64,000 nt of DNA. Origin: Pimelobacter simplex (lineage in GTDB: Bacteria; Actinomycetota; Actinomycetes; Propionibacteriales; Nocardioidaceae). A program made the translations under genes and the position numbers. The notes below the pieces were generated by a model. The model had not been told where the DNA came from, did not search any database, and saw only the letters and a list, made by a program, of their open reading frames with translations. Below, one piece after another: positions 16,920-24,987 of the stretch. The stretch lies in contig NZ_CP096276.1 in NCBI RefSeq assembly GCF_024662235.1, positions 4,774,001-4,838,000 on the forward strand, given 5' to 3'. Numbering within the stretch: the stretch's first letter is position 1; every line of letters begins with the position of its first letter.

Positions 16920-17411
16920 ATGAACGAGGCACGGATCAAGGACCTGCGGGCCGCCCGCGGCTGGAGCCAGGAGCGCCTGGCCGAGGCGAGCGGGGTGGCG
17001 GTGCGCACCATCCAGCGCCTGGAGGCCGGAAACGACGCGAGCCTGGAGACGCTCTCCATGGTGGCCAAGGCGCTCGAGGTATCGGTGCGGGACCTGTTCG
17101 TCACAGTCGACGACGACCGGATGAGTGTCGCGGTCGACGGGCTCGACGCGCGCCTCGCCGCCGAGCGAGCGGCCCGGAGCCGGGCCGAGTGGGCCCATCG
17201 TGGCTGGCGCTACCTGTACGTCGCGCTCGGCCTGCTGGTCACCGCGGCGGTGCTCATCGTGGTCGGCTCCCCGGACAGCACCGGCGAGGCGATCCTGGTC
17301 GTGCCGGCGTACTGGCTCGGCGGGCTGCTCCTCCTCAGGTTCCTGGAGCGGTCGGTGCTGCGCCCGCGGCTCGACGCCCGCTACCCGCTGACCGCCGAGG
17401 ACGCGCGATGA
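16920..17411 (+). CDS. XRE-family HTH regulator with membrane-spanning C-terminus
   Basis: A 163-residue protein. ATG 16920 follows GGAAGGA; an in-frame ATG at 16893 lacks this. Residues 4-58 form a Cro/CI helix-turn-helix (LRAARGWSQERLAEASGVAV, then RTIQRLEAGNDASLETL). A linker and two hydrophobic helices follow (about 100-121 and 130-146). This resembles small membrane-anchored XRE regulators. The stop overlaps the start of the next membrane protein (ATGA), so the pair probably works together. Confidence 0.82.
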   Translation: MNEARIKDLRAARGWSQERLAEASGVAVRTIQRLEAGNDASLETLSMVAKALEVSVRDLFVTVDDDRMSVAVDGLDARLAAERAARSRAEWAHRGWRYLYVALGLLVTAAVLIVVGSPDSTGEAILVVPAYWLGGLLLLRFLERSVLRPRLDARYPLTAEDAR

Positions 17412-17914
17412 GCGGCGTCGTCCCCGCCGCACTCCTGGTGTACGCCGGGTGCCGCTGGCTCGACGGTCGCGACGGCAACCACGGCCCGGGCCTGTGGTGG
17501 ACGATCGGCCACCTGGCGTTCCTCGTCGCGTGGGTCGGCTTCGCGGCGCTCACGGTCGCGATGGTCCGGTCCCTCCGCGCCACCGGGGCCGCGGCCCCGG
17601 TGGCGGGCGCGGCGACCCTGGCCGGCATCGGAGCGTTCGCCTGGGTCACCCTGACCGATCTCGCCCCGAGCTGGCCCGACCTGCCCGACCCGTTGCGCGC
17701 GGTCGGCCCCCTGCTGTTCCTGGTCGGCCTGATGAGCCTGCTCGCGCTGACCGCGCGCCGCCGCGACTCGCACTGGTGGCCCGTGTTCCCGCTCCTCGCC
17801 CTGGCCGCGACCGCGGTGGTCTCGGCGAACCTCGACCTGCTCGCGGTGGCCGCCCTGCTCTTCGGCGCGGCGCTCCTGCCGTGCGCGCGGCGGCCGGCCC
17901 TCAGCCGGGGTTGA
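17408..17914 (+). CDS. small multi-pass membrane protein
   Basis: A 168-residue protein with about five hydrophobic helices: residues 1-15, 33-55, 62-85, 98-114 and 123-158. No domain is recognised. It is coupled by ATGA overlap to the XRE/TM gene, so it may be the transmembrane partner or target. It ends 14 bp inside the convergent M15 peptidase gene. Confidence 0.65.
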   Translation: MSGVVPAALLVYAGCRWLDGRDGNHGPGLWWTIGHLAFLVAWVGFAALTVAMVRSLRATGAAAPVAGAATLAGIGAFAWVTLTDLAPSWPDLPDPLRAVGPLLFLVGLMSLLALTARRRDSHWWPVFPLLALAATAVVSANLDLLAVAALLFGAALLPCARRPALSRG

Positions 17915-19145
17915 CGATCTTGTTGAGCTCGAAGTGCATCGGGTCGGTGTAGGCCCAGTCGCCGCCCCAGGCGAAGCCCCAGTACTTGAAGATCGCGACG
18001 ACCTCGCGGTTCATCTGGCCCACCGTGCCGCGCTGGTTGCCCGGGACGTTGAGGTCGAGGGCCAGCCCGAACGAGTGGTTCGAGAGCTGGGTGGAGCCGG
18101 CGATGAACCGGGGGTAGTAGCAGCCGGCGTACTGGTCGCGGCGGATCTCGCCCTGGAGGCCGCGTCGGACGACCTCCTGGAGGGCCGCCTTGAGCTGCGG
18201 CATCATGTACTTGTTGCAGGTGACCTGGCCGAGGATCGGCACGGTGTCGGTGACGATGTGCGAGCGGACCCAGGCCGGGTCGGGCGCGATCCGGCCGCCG
18301 CCGATGGCGGTGTAGCGGAAGACGCCGACCGCGTCGCGGAAGGCACCGACCGGGACGACGTTCTGGAAGGTGTCGAGGTCGAGGCCGCGCTGGGCGACGA
18401 TGTCGAGGTTGCTGATCGCGTAGGTCTTGACGCCGACCGCCTTCTCGATCTTGGCGCGGACAACCTGGGGCGAGGCGATGCCGGTGTTGATGAGGACGGC
18501 GTTGCGCGGCGGCAGCCCGAGATCGGCGCCCCACTTGGCGTTGACGACCGCGTCGACGCCGTCGACGCCGGGGCGGGACCAGGTGCCGACGTGGATCCGC
18601 TGGTCGTCGACGGTCAGGTAGCCGTCCTTGTCGGGCGGCAGCTCCTTCTTCAGCGTCTCGAGGACGGCGACCTCGCCGCCGGCGATCCGGTCCCACTGCT
18701 CCTTGAAGCCCGCGTTGTCGCCGCCGGTGAACGGGCGGTAGCCCTCGAGGTCGACCGCGGCGATGTTGAAGAGCCGGTTCTGCATCGTGAACTGTCCGTA
18801 GGACAGCTGGGTGAACGCCGCAACGCCCTTGTCGCCGTTGACCTTGACGCCGGTGATCGCGGCGAGCTCGTCCTCGGTCAGCGTGTCCTGGGAGACGACG
18901 AGCAGGTCGTCGCCGAAGAGCGTGCCGTCGAACTCGCCCGGCGGTGCGACCGCGTGCTTCGGGTCGGCGGCGTCGGCGGCGGGCGGTTCGGTCGCCTCGG
19001 CGGAGGTCGAGGTCGAGGCGGCGGCGTCGGTGGGGTCGGTCCGGGGGGAGCCCTTCTCAGGCGTGCCGCAGGCGCTGAGCGCGAGCACGACGGACGCCGC
19101 TGACAGCCCAGCCGTCAGCGTCCTGTGGCGTCGCGCCCACCCCAT
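17901..19145 (-). CDS. M15-family (VanY-like) peptidase lipoprotein
   Basis: A 414-residue lipoprotein. The signal peptide ends in the lipobox LALSAC, followed by a Thr/Ser/Ala-rich linker. The central part is unassigned. The C-terminal 130 residues are an M15_4-type D-Ala-D-Ala carboxypeptidase domain with zinc/active-site motifs SNHSFGLALDLN and YWGFAWGGDWAYTDPMHFEL. Such enzymes trim peptidoglycan stem peptides outside the membrane. ATG 19145 is preceded by GGAAGGG; the open frame beyond it is not used. A 7-bp hairpin (19159-19177) just upstream may separate it from the alkB operon. Confidence 0.85.
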   Translation of the reverse strand: MGWARRHRTLTAGLSAASVVLALSACGTPEKGSPRTDPTDAAASTSTSAEATEPPAADAADPKHAVAPPGEFDGTLFGDDLLVVSQDTLTEDELAAITGVKVNGDKGVAAFTQLSYGQFTMQNRLFNIAAVDLEGYRPFTGGDNAGFKEQWDRIAGGEVAVLETLKKELPPDKDGYLTVDDQRIHVGTWSRPGVDGVDAVVNAKWGADLGLPPRNAVLINTGIASPQVVRAKIEKAVGVKTYAISNLDIVAQRGLDLDTFQNVVPVGAFRDAVGVFRYTAIGGGRIAPDPAWVRSHIVTDTVPILGQVTCNKYMMPQLKAALQEVVRRGLQGEIRRDQYAGCYYPRFIAGSTQLSNHSFGLALDLNVPGNQRGTVGQMNREVVAIFKYWGFAWGGDWAYTDPMHFELNKIVNPG

Positions 19146-19209
19146 GGTCCCTTCCCTGCTGCCGGTCCTCCCGGCAGTCCTCCCAGGCCCGAGGGTAGTA
19201 CGCGGCGCC

Positions 19210-19839
19210 TCAGCGCAGGACGCGTTCTGCGATCCAGGCGATGTCGTCACCGGTCTGCGCAGGGTCGGCGGAGGGTTGCATGACGTGGCTCAGGACGAGG
19301 CGCACGACCATGTCGATGCTGGCGTCGAGGCGGTCGGCCGGCAGCGCCACGTCGTAGGCCGCGACGCGCTCGGTGATGACCTGCTTGGCCCCCTCGAGGA
19401 GGTACTCCGAGTGGGTGGTCAGCAGGGGCAGGAGCTCGGTGTCGGCGCCGTGGGTGGCGGAGACGACCGCGTGGAGCAGGGCGTTGTTCTGGGCGTACTT
19501 GAGCACCCGGCGGGCCGAGTCGCGGATCGCACCGATGAGGTCGGTGGGGTTCTCGTCGAAGGACCGGGTGACGCCGGCGAGGAAGCGGTCGAGCTCGCGC
19601 ATGACCATGGCCTCGGCGAGGTCGTTCTTGGTGCCGATCTCGTTGTAGACGGTCTGCCGGCTCACGCCCACGTCGTCGGCGAGCCGGGCCATGGTGACCT
19701 TGGCCCACCCGGAGTCGGTGGTGATCTGCCCGGCGGCCTCGATCAGCCGCTCGCGCAGGGGGGAGGTGACCACCTCACCGAGGGTAGCCACCTGCCCCTC
19801 TGCGACGTACGGCGCGGGTCGGCCCGCGAGGAGCGACAT
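19210..19839 (-). CDS. TetR-family regulator of the alkB cluster (AlkX-like)
   Basis: A 209-residue TetR regulator. The HTH lies at about residues 28-75 (LRERLIEAAGQITTDSGWAK, then VTMARLADDVGVSRQTVYNEIGTKNDLAEAM). The C-terminal ligand domain is alpha-helical. It is the third gene after alkB and the ferredoxin, the position of AlkX/AlkU in Rhodococcus-type alkane clusters, where it represses alkB and senses fatty acids. The tandem repeats upstream of alkB (21581-21638) are its likely operators. Confidence 0.88.
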   Translation of the reverse strand: MSLLAGRPAPYVAEGQVATLGEVVTSPLRERLIEAAGQITTDSGWAKVTMARLADDVGVSRQTVYNEIGTKNDLAEAMVMRELDRFLAGVTRSFDENPTDLIGAIRDSARRVLKYAQNNALLHAVVSATHGADTELLPLLTTHSEYLLEGAKQVITERVAAYDVALPADRLDASIDMVVRLVLSHVMQPSADPAQTGDDIAWIAERVLR

Positions 19840-19847
19840 GGGCGCGG

Positions 19848-20042
19848 TCAGCCCTCGAGGGTGAGCGCGAGGACCGGGCAGGCCTGGACGGCGGCGTAGA
19901 CGTGACCGCGCTCGCTCTCGGCCGGGCTGTCGTCGAGGATGACGACCTTGTCCTCGTCCTCGTCCACCTCGAAGTAGTCGTTGGCCATGGCCTCGCACAT
20001 GCCGAGGCCTTCGCACTTGTCGATGTCGACGGAGATCTTCAC
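19848..20042 (-). CDS. [3Fe-4S]-type ferredoxin
   Basis: A 64-residue ferredoxin starting at GTG 20042, just 4 bp after the alkB stop. The cluster ligands are CEGLGMCEA near the N-terminus and QACPVLAL at the end. The second Cys of a [4Fe-4S] motif is replaced, pointing to a [3Fe-4S] cluster as in P450-associated actinobacterial ferredoxins. It could supply electrons to the AlkB-rubredoxin fusion or to the P450 encoded at 23228-24559. A rubredoxin reductase gene is not present here. Confidence 0.88.
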   Translation of the reverse strand: MKISVDIDKCEGLGMCEAMANDYFEVDEDEDKVVILDDSPAESERGHVYAAVQACPVLALTLEG

Positions 20043-20046
20043 GGCA

Positions 20047-21546
20047 CTAGGCTCCGATCTTCTCGGGGTCGAAGGGGACGAAGTCGATCTTCTCGCGAAC
20101 ACCGCAGTCGGGGCAGCACCAGTCGTCCGGGATGTCGGCCCAGGCCGTGCCGGCGGCGAAGCCCTCGTGCTCGTCACCCGCGGCCACCTCGTAGACGTAG
20201 GAGCAGCCGGGGCACTTGGCCGCGAGCACCTCGCCGACGAACTTCTGGGCGAACAGGTCGTCCTTGTGGACCTCGTGGACGGCCGGCGGCGGGAACTTGG
20301 CGAGGTACTTCGCCTCCTTGCCCGGCTGGATGTTGGCCAGCGTCACGTCGCCGTCGAGGTGCGCGACGACGCGGTGGTCCATCACCCGGCGCCACAGCGG
20401 CGGGAAGAGCGCGATGGTCAGCATGCCGGCGTACCCGGTGGGCAGGGCGGGAGACTCCTTGAAGTCGCGCAGGGTCTGGTAGCGCCGGGTCGGGTTGGCG
20501 TGGTGGTCGCTGTGGCGCTGCAGGTGGTAGAGGAAGATGTTGGTGACGATGTTGTTGCTGTTCCAGCTGTGCATCGGCAGCACCCGCTCGTAGCGCTGCT
20601 TCTCGCCGACCTTCTGCCGCTTCATGCCGTAGTGCTCGAGGTAGTTGATGATCTCGAGCAGCGAGAAGCCGAAGACGATGGTGATGAGCGCGTAGGGCGC
20701 GATCTGCCAGCCGTAGAGGGCGAACATGGCGCCGTACACGACGATCGACATGAGCCAGGCGTTGAGGACGTCGTTGCCGAGGTGGAACGGGTGGGTGTTC
20801 TTGCGGCGGTAGCGCTTGGCCTCGACCTCCCAGGCCGACTTGAGCGAACCACTGACGGTGCGCGGCCAGAAGGCCCAGAACGACTCACCGAGCCGGCTGG
20901 ACGCCGGGTCCTCGGGCGTGGCGACCCGGACGTGGTGACCGCGGTTGTGCTCGATGTAGAAGTGGCCGTAGAACGTCGGCGCCAGGGCGATCTTGCTGAG
21001 CCAGCGCTCGACCGACTCCTTCTTGTGGCCGAGCTCGTGGGCCGTGTTGATGCCGATGCCCTGGACGCCGGCGATCGAGACCGCGAGGAAGACCTTCTCG
21101 TACCAGGCCATGTCGATCGTGCGCAGCAGGTCGGCGCCGAGGTGGTCGCTCACCCAGCCGGTCGCGCCGACGAGGTCGGTGAACCAGAGCACCGGGTTGA
21201 TGCCGGCGATGAGCGCGAAGCCCGCGAAGAGGATGAGGAACTGGGCCGGCATGTACATGAACACGACCCACCGGTAGTACCGGTCGTTCTCGAGCTCCTC
21301 CATCACGTCGTCCGGCGGGTTCGACGGGTCGAGGCCGAAGGCCAGGTCGAGCACCGGGATGATGACGTTGACCAGGAGCGGACCGGCGAGCAGCAGCCAC
21401 ACCCAGTCGGTGTAGAGCCACCCGACCACGGCCATGATGCCCAGCCCGGGCACCATCAGGCCGAGCAGCCACAGGTAGCGCTTCTTGTCCTTCCACTCCT
21501 CGGTCGAGCCCTCGGGAACCGTTGCACCGATGGTCGGTCCGGTCAT
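20047..21546 (-). CDS. alkB: alkane 1-monooxygenase fused to rubredoxin
   Basis: A 499-residue membrane di-iron hydroxylase. AlkB His motifs are HELGHKK (170-176), EHNRGHH (199-205), NYLEHYG (301-307) and LQRHSDHH (342-349), with about six membrane helices between residues 25 and 300. Residues 440-495 are a rubredoxin with CPGC (445-448) and CCPDCG (477-482), fused as in Nocardioides, Dietzia and other actinobacterial AlkW-type enzymes. It hydroxylates n-alkanes to 1-alkanols. ATG 21546 lies downstream of tandem operators. The operon continues with ferredoxin and tetR. Confidence 0.96.
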   Translation of the reverse strand: MTGPTIGATVPEGSTEEWKDKKRYLWLLGLMVPGLGIMAVVGWLYTDWVWLLLAGPLLVNVIIPVLDLAFGLDPSNPPDDVMEELENDRYYRWVVFMYMPAQFLILFAGFALIAGINPVLWFTDLVGATGWVSDHLGADLLRTIDMAWYEKVFLAVSIAGVQGIGINTAHELGHKKESVERWLSKIALAPTFYGHFYIEHNRGHHVRVATPEDPASSRLGESFWAFWPRTVSGSLKSAWEVEAKRYRRKNTHPFHLGNDVLNAWLMSIVVYGAMFALYGWQIAPYALITIVFGFSLLEIINYLEHYGMKRQKVGEKQRYERVLPMHSWNSNNIVTNIFLYHLQRHSDHHANPTRRYQTLRDFKESPALPTGYAGMLTIALFPPLWRRVMDHRVVAHLDGDVTLANIQPGKEAKYLAKFPPPAVHEVHKDDLFAQKFVGEVLAAKCPGCSYVYEVAAGDEHEGFAAGTAWADIPDDWCCPDCGVREKIDFVPFDPEKIGA

Positions 21547-21580
21547 CGTCCTGCCTCCTCGCAGTCGGCCGTCGTCTGCC

Positions 21581-21638
21581 GTTTGACAAGACCGTAGGAC
21601 TTGTAAAGGAGTTTGACAAGAGGGGCGGAGTTGTAAAG
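21581..21638. promoter_or_regulatory. tandem 28-bp operators overlapping the alkB promoter
   Basis: GTTTGACAAG-N10-TTGTAAAG occurs at 21581-21608 and again at 21611-21638, exactly 30 bp apart, with all 18 outer bases identical. Each is an imperfect inverted repeat (ACAAG against CTTGT). On the minus strand TTGTCA (21619-21614), a 17-bp spacer and TACGGT (21596-21591) form the probable alkB promoter inside the repeats, suggesting repression. Confidence 0.72.
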
Positions 21639-21668
21639 TGCTGGCCGTCACACCCTAGGGTGGCCGCC

Positions 21669-22097
21669 GTGACCACCACGCTCTGGCAGCCGACCCCGCT
21701 CCCGCACAGCGCGCTGCTCGACCAGCCGGTCGAGGTCAACCTCCTCCTCGAGGACGACGCCCCGCTCACCACCCTCGACCTCGACCTGGTCGCGCGCGTG
21801 GTCCGCGAGGTCGACACGTACGTCGCCGCGGCGCTCGAGCACCTGCACGCGCACCTCGCCGCCGATCCCGCCTTCTACGGACTCACCCCCGGCGCGGGGG
21901 CCGACCTGGTCGCCCGTCCCGCCGCCGACCTGCCGCTGGAGCGCGCACAGGCGAACTTCTACGCCGACGAGTGGCACCTGCGCTTCGCGGAGGGCGACCT
22001 CCCCCTCTGCGACCCGTACGGCGTGAGCGTGGTCTTCGCCGGCGCCCGGCCGGTCCGCGTCGAGGACCTCAGCGACGCCGAGGCCGTCGACGACTGA
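21669..22097 (+). CDS. hypothetical protein divergent from alkB
   Basis: A 142-residue acidic soluble protein starting at GTG 21669 behind AGGGTGG. No family is recognised. It begins TTTLWQPTPLPHSALL, has an LDLDLVARVVREVDTYVAAALEHL helix and ends GVSVVFAGARPVRVEDLSDAEAVDD. No signal peptide or membrane segment. The alkB operators lie 31-88 bp upstream of its start, so co-regulation is possible but unproven. Confidence 0.6.
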   Translation: MTTTLWQPTPLPHSALLDQPVEVNLLLEDDAPLTTLDLDLVARVVREVDTYVAAALEHLHAHLAADPAFYGLTPGAGADLVARPAADLPLERAQANFYADEWHLRFAEGDLPLCDPYGVSVVFAGARPVRVEDLSDAEAVDD

Positions 22098-22100
22098 GGC

Positions 22101-23159
22101 TCAGCGGTGCGCGAGCTCCCCCGGCAGCCACGGCGGGGCGTCGGTGAAGTGCAGCGCGCGCGGGCCCGGACCCCAGGCGACCCGCGGGTCGAGCCCGGCG
22201 GCGACGTCGGAGCGCATCCGGCCGCGGGCCCGCTCCCACTGCTCGCCGAGGTAGGCGTCATGGGCGCGGACGTAGCGGTTGACGTTGCCGGGCATCGGCG
22301 TGATCTCGCCGAGCAGCGCGCGGTCGCCGGTGTCGTAGAAGTCGAGCCGCACGAACGGCCGGCGCACGGCGTGGGACAGGCGCTGGGCCATCGCGACGAT
22401 CTCGGCGAAGTGGCGGGGTACCGGCAGGGCCGGGTCGACCGGGGCGGTGGTGACGACCGGGCCGAGGTCGGTGCCGTCGGCGTCGAGGACGCGCATCCGG
22501 ACCGCGCTGCGGTCCCGGAAGTCGGGGGCGGCGAGCAGCAGCACCTGGGCGACCTCGCCGTAGAAGGCGAACACCTTGATGTCGAGCAGCAGGTCGCCCT
22601 CGGGCTGCAGCCGCTCCTCGGTGAAGTACGGCGGCGCGATCACCGGCGGGTCCAGGTGCAGCCCGGTGGGCTGGGCCAGGGTGTGCCAGCGGCCGACGGC
22701 GGCGGTGATCTCGGCCGGGTCGTCGGTGGTGACCACGCCGAGCGCGGCCGCGCCGTGGGCCGCCTTGAGGATCGCCGGCTCCGGGGCTGCGGCGAGGGCC
22801 GCGATGGTGGCCGGGTCGAGCTCGTCGAGGCTGTCCCAGCGCTGTCGCAGCTCCGGCACCGGTACGCCGTGCGACTGGGCGAAGGCGTAGGAGACCAGCT
22901 TGTTGTCGAACTGGCGGCCCTCCTCGACCCCGCCGGCGGTCCGGACGTGGCGCCACTCGCGCCAGGCGGCGGTGAGCTGGGCCTGGTGGGACGGGCCGTC
23001 GTACCGAGCCTGGAGGTCGGTGAGCTCGGCCTGGAGCCGCCGCGCGCGGGCCCGGGCGCGGCGCAGGCGCATGCGGAGCTCGTCGGGCGTCAGGTCGGGG
23101 CGCCCGTCCGGCGCCGGCGCGCGCCACACCAGGCCGGAGAGCCGGGAGGAGACTCTCAT
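22101..23159 (-). CDS. ATP-grasp protein, TupA-like
   Basis: A 352-residue protein with an N-terminal coiled-coil-like Arg-rich stretch (residues 25-55) and an ATP-grasp core: FDNKLVSYAFAQSHGVPVP, the nucleotide-binding Lys in AILKAAHGA, LLLDIKVFAFYGEV, and the metal-binding RLDFYDTGDRALLGEITPMPGN. The order and spacing fit the TupA family, named after the teichuronopeptide gene of Bacillus, whose members ligate amino acids or glycans at the cell surface. There is no polysaccharide cluster around it, so the substrate is open. Confidence 0.75.
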   Translation of the reverse strand: MRVSSRLSGLVWRAPAPDGRPDLTPDELRMRLRRARARARRLQAELTDLQARYDGPSHQAQLTAAWREWRHVRTAGGVEEGRQFDNKLVSYAFAQSHGVPVPELRQRWDSLDELDPATIAALAAAPEPAILKAAHGAAALGVVTTDDPAEITAAVGRWHTLAQPTGLHLDPPVIAPPYFTEERLQPEGDLLLDIKVFAFYGEVAQVLLLAAPDFRDRSAVRMRVLDADGTDLGPVVTTAPVDPALPVPRHFAEIVAMAQRLSHAVRRPFVRLDFYDTGDRALLGEITPMPGNVNRYVRAHDAYLGEQWERARGRMRSDVAAGLDPRVAWGPGPRALHFTDAPPWLPGELAHR

Positions 23160-23227
23160 CGGGGGTGAATCTAGTGTCCGGGCGCGGCGCGCGCGGCGGG
23201 TTCGGGAGGTTGGTGGCGTGGGTCAGG

Positions 23228-24559
23228 TCACGCGCTGACGGACGCCGTCGTGCTCACCGGCAGCCGCTCGTAGCCGCGCAGCACGCGGGTGCCGCGCCGC
23301 TCGGTCCGGCCCGCGATGTGCAGGTCCGGGTGCCGCTCGTACAGCGCGCGCAGGGCGACGGCGGTCTCGAGCCGGGCGAGGCTGGCGCCGAGGCAGAAGT
23401 GCACCCCGGCCGAGAAGCCGATGTGCTGGTCGGCGTTGGAGCGGGTGACGTCGAACGACGCGGGGTCGGTGAACACGGACGGGTCGCGGTTGGCGCCGCC
23501 GAGGTAGAGCAGGATCCCGTGGCCGCGCTCGAACCGCTTGCCGGCCACCTCGGTCTCGCGCAGCGCGATCCGCAAGGTGAGCTGGACCGGCGACTGGTGG
23601 CGCAGCACCTCGTCGACGGCGTTGGTCCAGCCGTCGGGGTTGGCCTGGAGCCAGCGCAGCTGGTCGGGGTGCCCGTCGAGGAGGGCGACGGCGTTGCCGA
23701 TCAGGTTGACGGTGGTCTCGAAGCCGGCGGCGAGCACGAGCAGGCCGACCTGGTGCAGCTCGACCGGCGTCAGCTTGTCCTCGCCCTCGAGCAGCGTGAG
23801 CTGGCTGATCAGGTCGTCGCCGGGGTCGGCGGCGATCCGCTCGACGTGCCCGCGGAACCAGGTGTGCATCTCGCGCAGCGCGTTCTCGGCCCGGCGGAAC
23901 TGCCGCCACGACAGCCCGGGGTCGAGCGTCACGGCGGCCTCGTTGCCGAGCGCGAGCAGGCGCTCGCGGTCCTCCTCGCGTACGCCGAGCAGGTCGGCGA
24001 TCACGGTGACCGGCAGCTGCGAGGCGTAGCGGTCGATGAGGTCGAAGTCCTCGACGCCGGCCAGGTCGTCGAGCAGGCCGGCGGCGACCTGGTCCACCCG
24101 GTCGCCCATCCGGCCGACCTTGCGCGCGGTGAACGCCCGGGCCACCTGCTTGCGGTAGCGGGTGTGCAGCGGCGGGTCGACCGCCAGCATCGACGGCGGG
24201 TCGACGGGGCCGAGGGTGTCGGGGTCGATCACCTTGTGGTGCAGCCACTGCAGCGGCTTGGGCAGCTCGCCCTGGCCGCCCGCGGTGCCGAAGGCGTCGC
24301 TGCGCAGCACCTCGTTGCACACGGCGTGGTCGACGCTGGCCGAGATCAGGTCGTTGGCGCTGATCGGGCCGCGCCCGCGCAGCTCCTCGTACGCCGGGAA
24401 CGGGTCGACCCGCAGGCTCGGGTCCATCACCATCCGGCTGATCAGGTCGCCCTTGCGCGCGCCACGCTGGATCAGCGAGCGCTGGAGGCCGTGCGCGAGC
24501 GCCCACGCGGTGAACGAGCGCGGCAGGTCGACGGCGCGAGCGAGATCAGGCGACCGCAT
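23228..24559 (-). CDS. cytochrome P450
   Basis: A 443-residue bacterial class I P450. Diagnostic motifs are the I-helix LVLAAGFETTVN, the K-helix EVLRHQSP (ExxR), and the haem-binding loop FSAGVHFCLGASLARLE with its axial Cys. No membrane anchor, so it is a soluble enzyme needing a ferredoxin and reductase. The nearest ferredoxin lies 3.2 kb away in the alkB operon. It overlaps the preceding small gene by 14 bp. Substrate cannot be told. Confidence 0.95.
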   Translation of the reverse strand: MRSPDLARAVDLPRSFTAWALAHGLQRSLIQRGARKGDLISRMVMDPSLRVDPFPAYEELRGRGPISANDLISASVDHAVCNEVLRSDAFGTAGGQGELPKPLQWLHHKVIDPDTLGPVDPPSMLAVDPPLHTRYRKQVARAFTARKVGRMGDRVDQVAAGLLDDLAGVEDFDLIDRYASQLPVTVIADLLGVREEDRERLLALGNEAAVTLDPGLSWRQFRRAENALREMHTWFRGHVERIAADPGDDLISQLTLLEGEDKLTPVELHQVGLLVLAAGFETTVNLIGNAVALLDGHPDQLRWLQANPDGWTNAVDEVLRHQSPVQLTLRIALRETEVAGKRFERGHGILLYLGGANRDPSVFTDPASFDVTRSNADQHIGFSAGVHFCLGASLARLETAVALRALYERHPDLHIAGRTERRGTRVLRGYERLPVSTTASVSA

Positions 24560-24854
24560 GCGTCGTACCCAACTCTCCGTCGGCCGGGTTGTCCAGCACC
24601 TCGCGCAGCGCCCGGAAGCGCGCGGTGAGGTCCCGCCGGTTCTGCTCGAGCACGTGCTCGGGCAGGTGCGTGTCGAGCTGCGTGCTCATCGTGAGCTGCC
24701 AGCGGTAGCGCAGGGCCGCCCGCAGGCCGTCCCGGTCGCCGAAGATGAGGGCGAGGTCGTCGTTCCAGGGGAGCACGGGGTGCGGGTCGGTGCGGAGCTG
24801 CTCCTCGACGGCACGCAGCGCCAGCCAGCGGCGGTTGGTCTCGGTCCAGGTCAT
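24546..24854 (-). CDS. small hypothetical protein upstream of the P450
   Basis: A 102-residue soluble protein rich in Arg, Leu and Trp. It starts at ATG 24854 with MTWTETNRRWLALRAVEEQL and is predicted mostly helical. No family recognised. The 14-bp overlap with the P450 gene suggests translational coupling, so it may be an accessory of that enzyme. Confidence 0.6.
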   Translation of the reverse strand: MTWTETNRRWLALRAVEEQLRTDPHPVLPWNDDLALIFGDRDGLRAALRYRWQLTMSTQLDTHLPEHVLEQNRRDLTARFRALREVLDNPADGELGTTHAVA

Positions 24855-24987
24855 GGCTCGAACCTACGGGCGCGGCCGCCCCGGGACATCGGACGACGGC
24901 AGGCACTGCGCCTCCTACCAGGGGAGGAGAGGACCGCCCTTCCGGCGCGGGATGACCGCGGGCGCCGCGCTCCCTAGGCTGGTGGGC

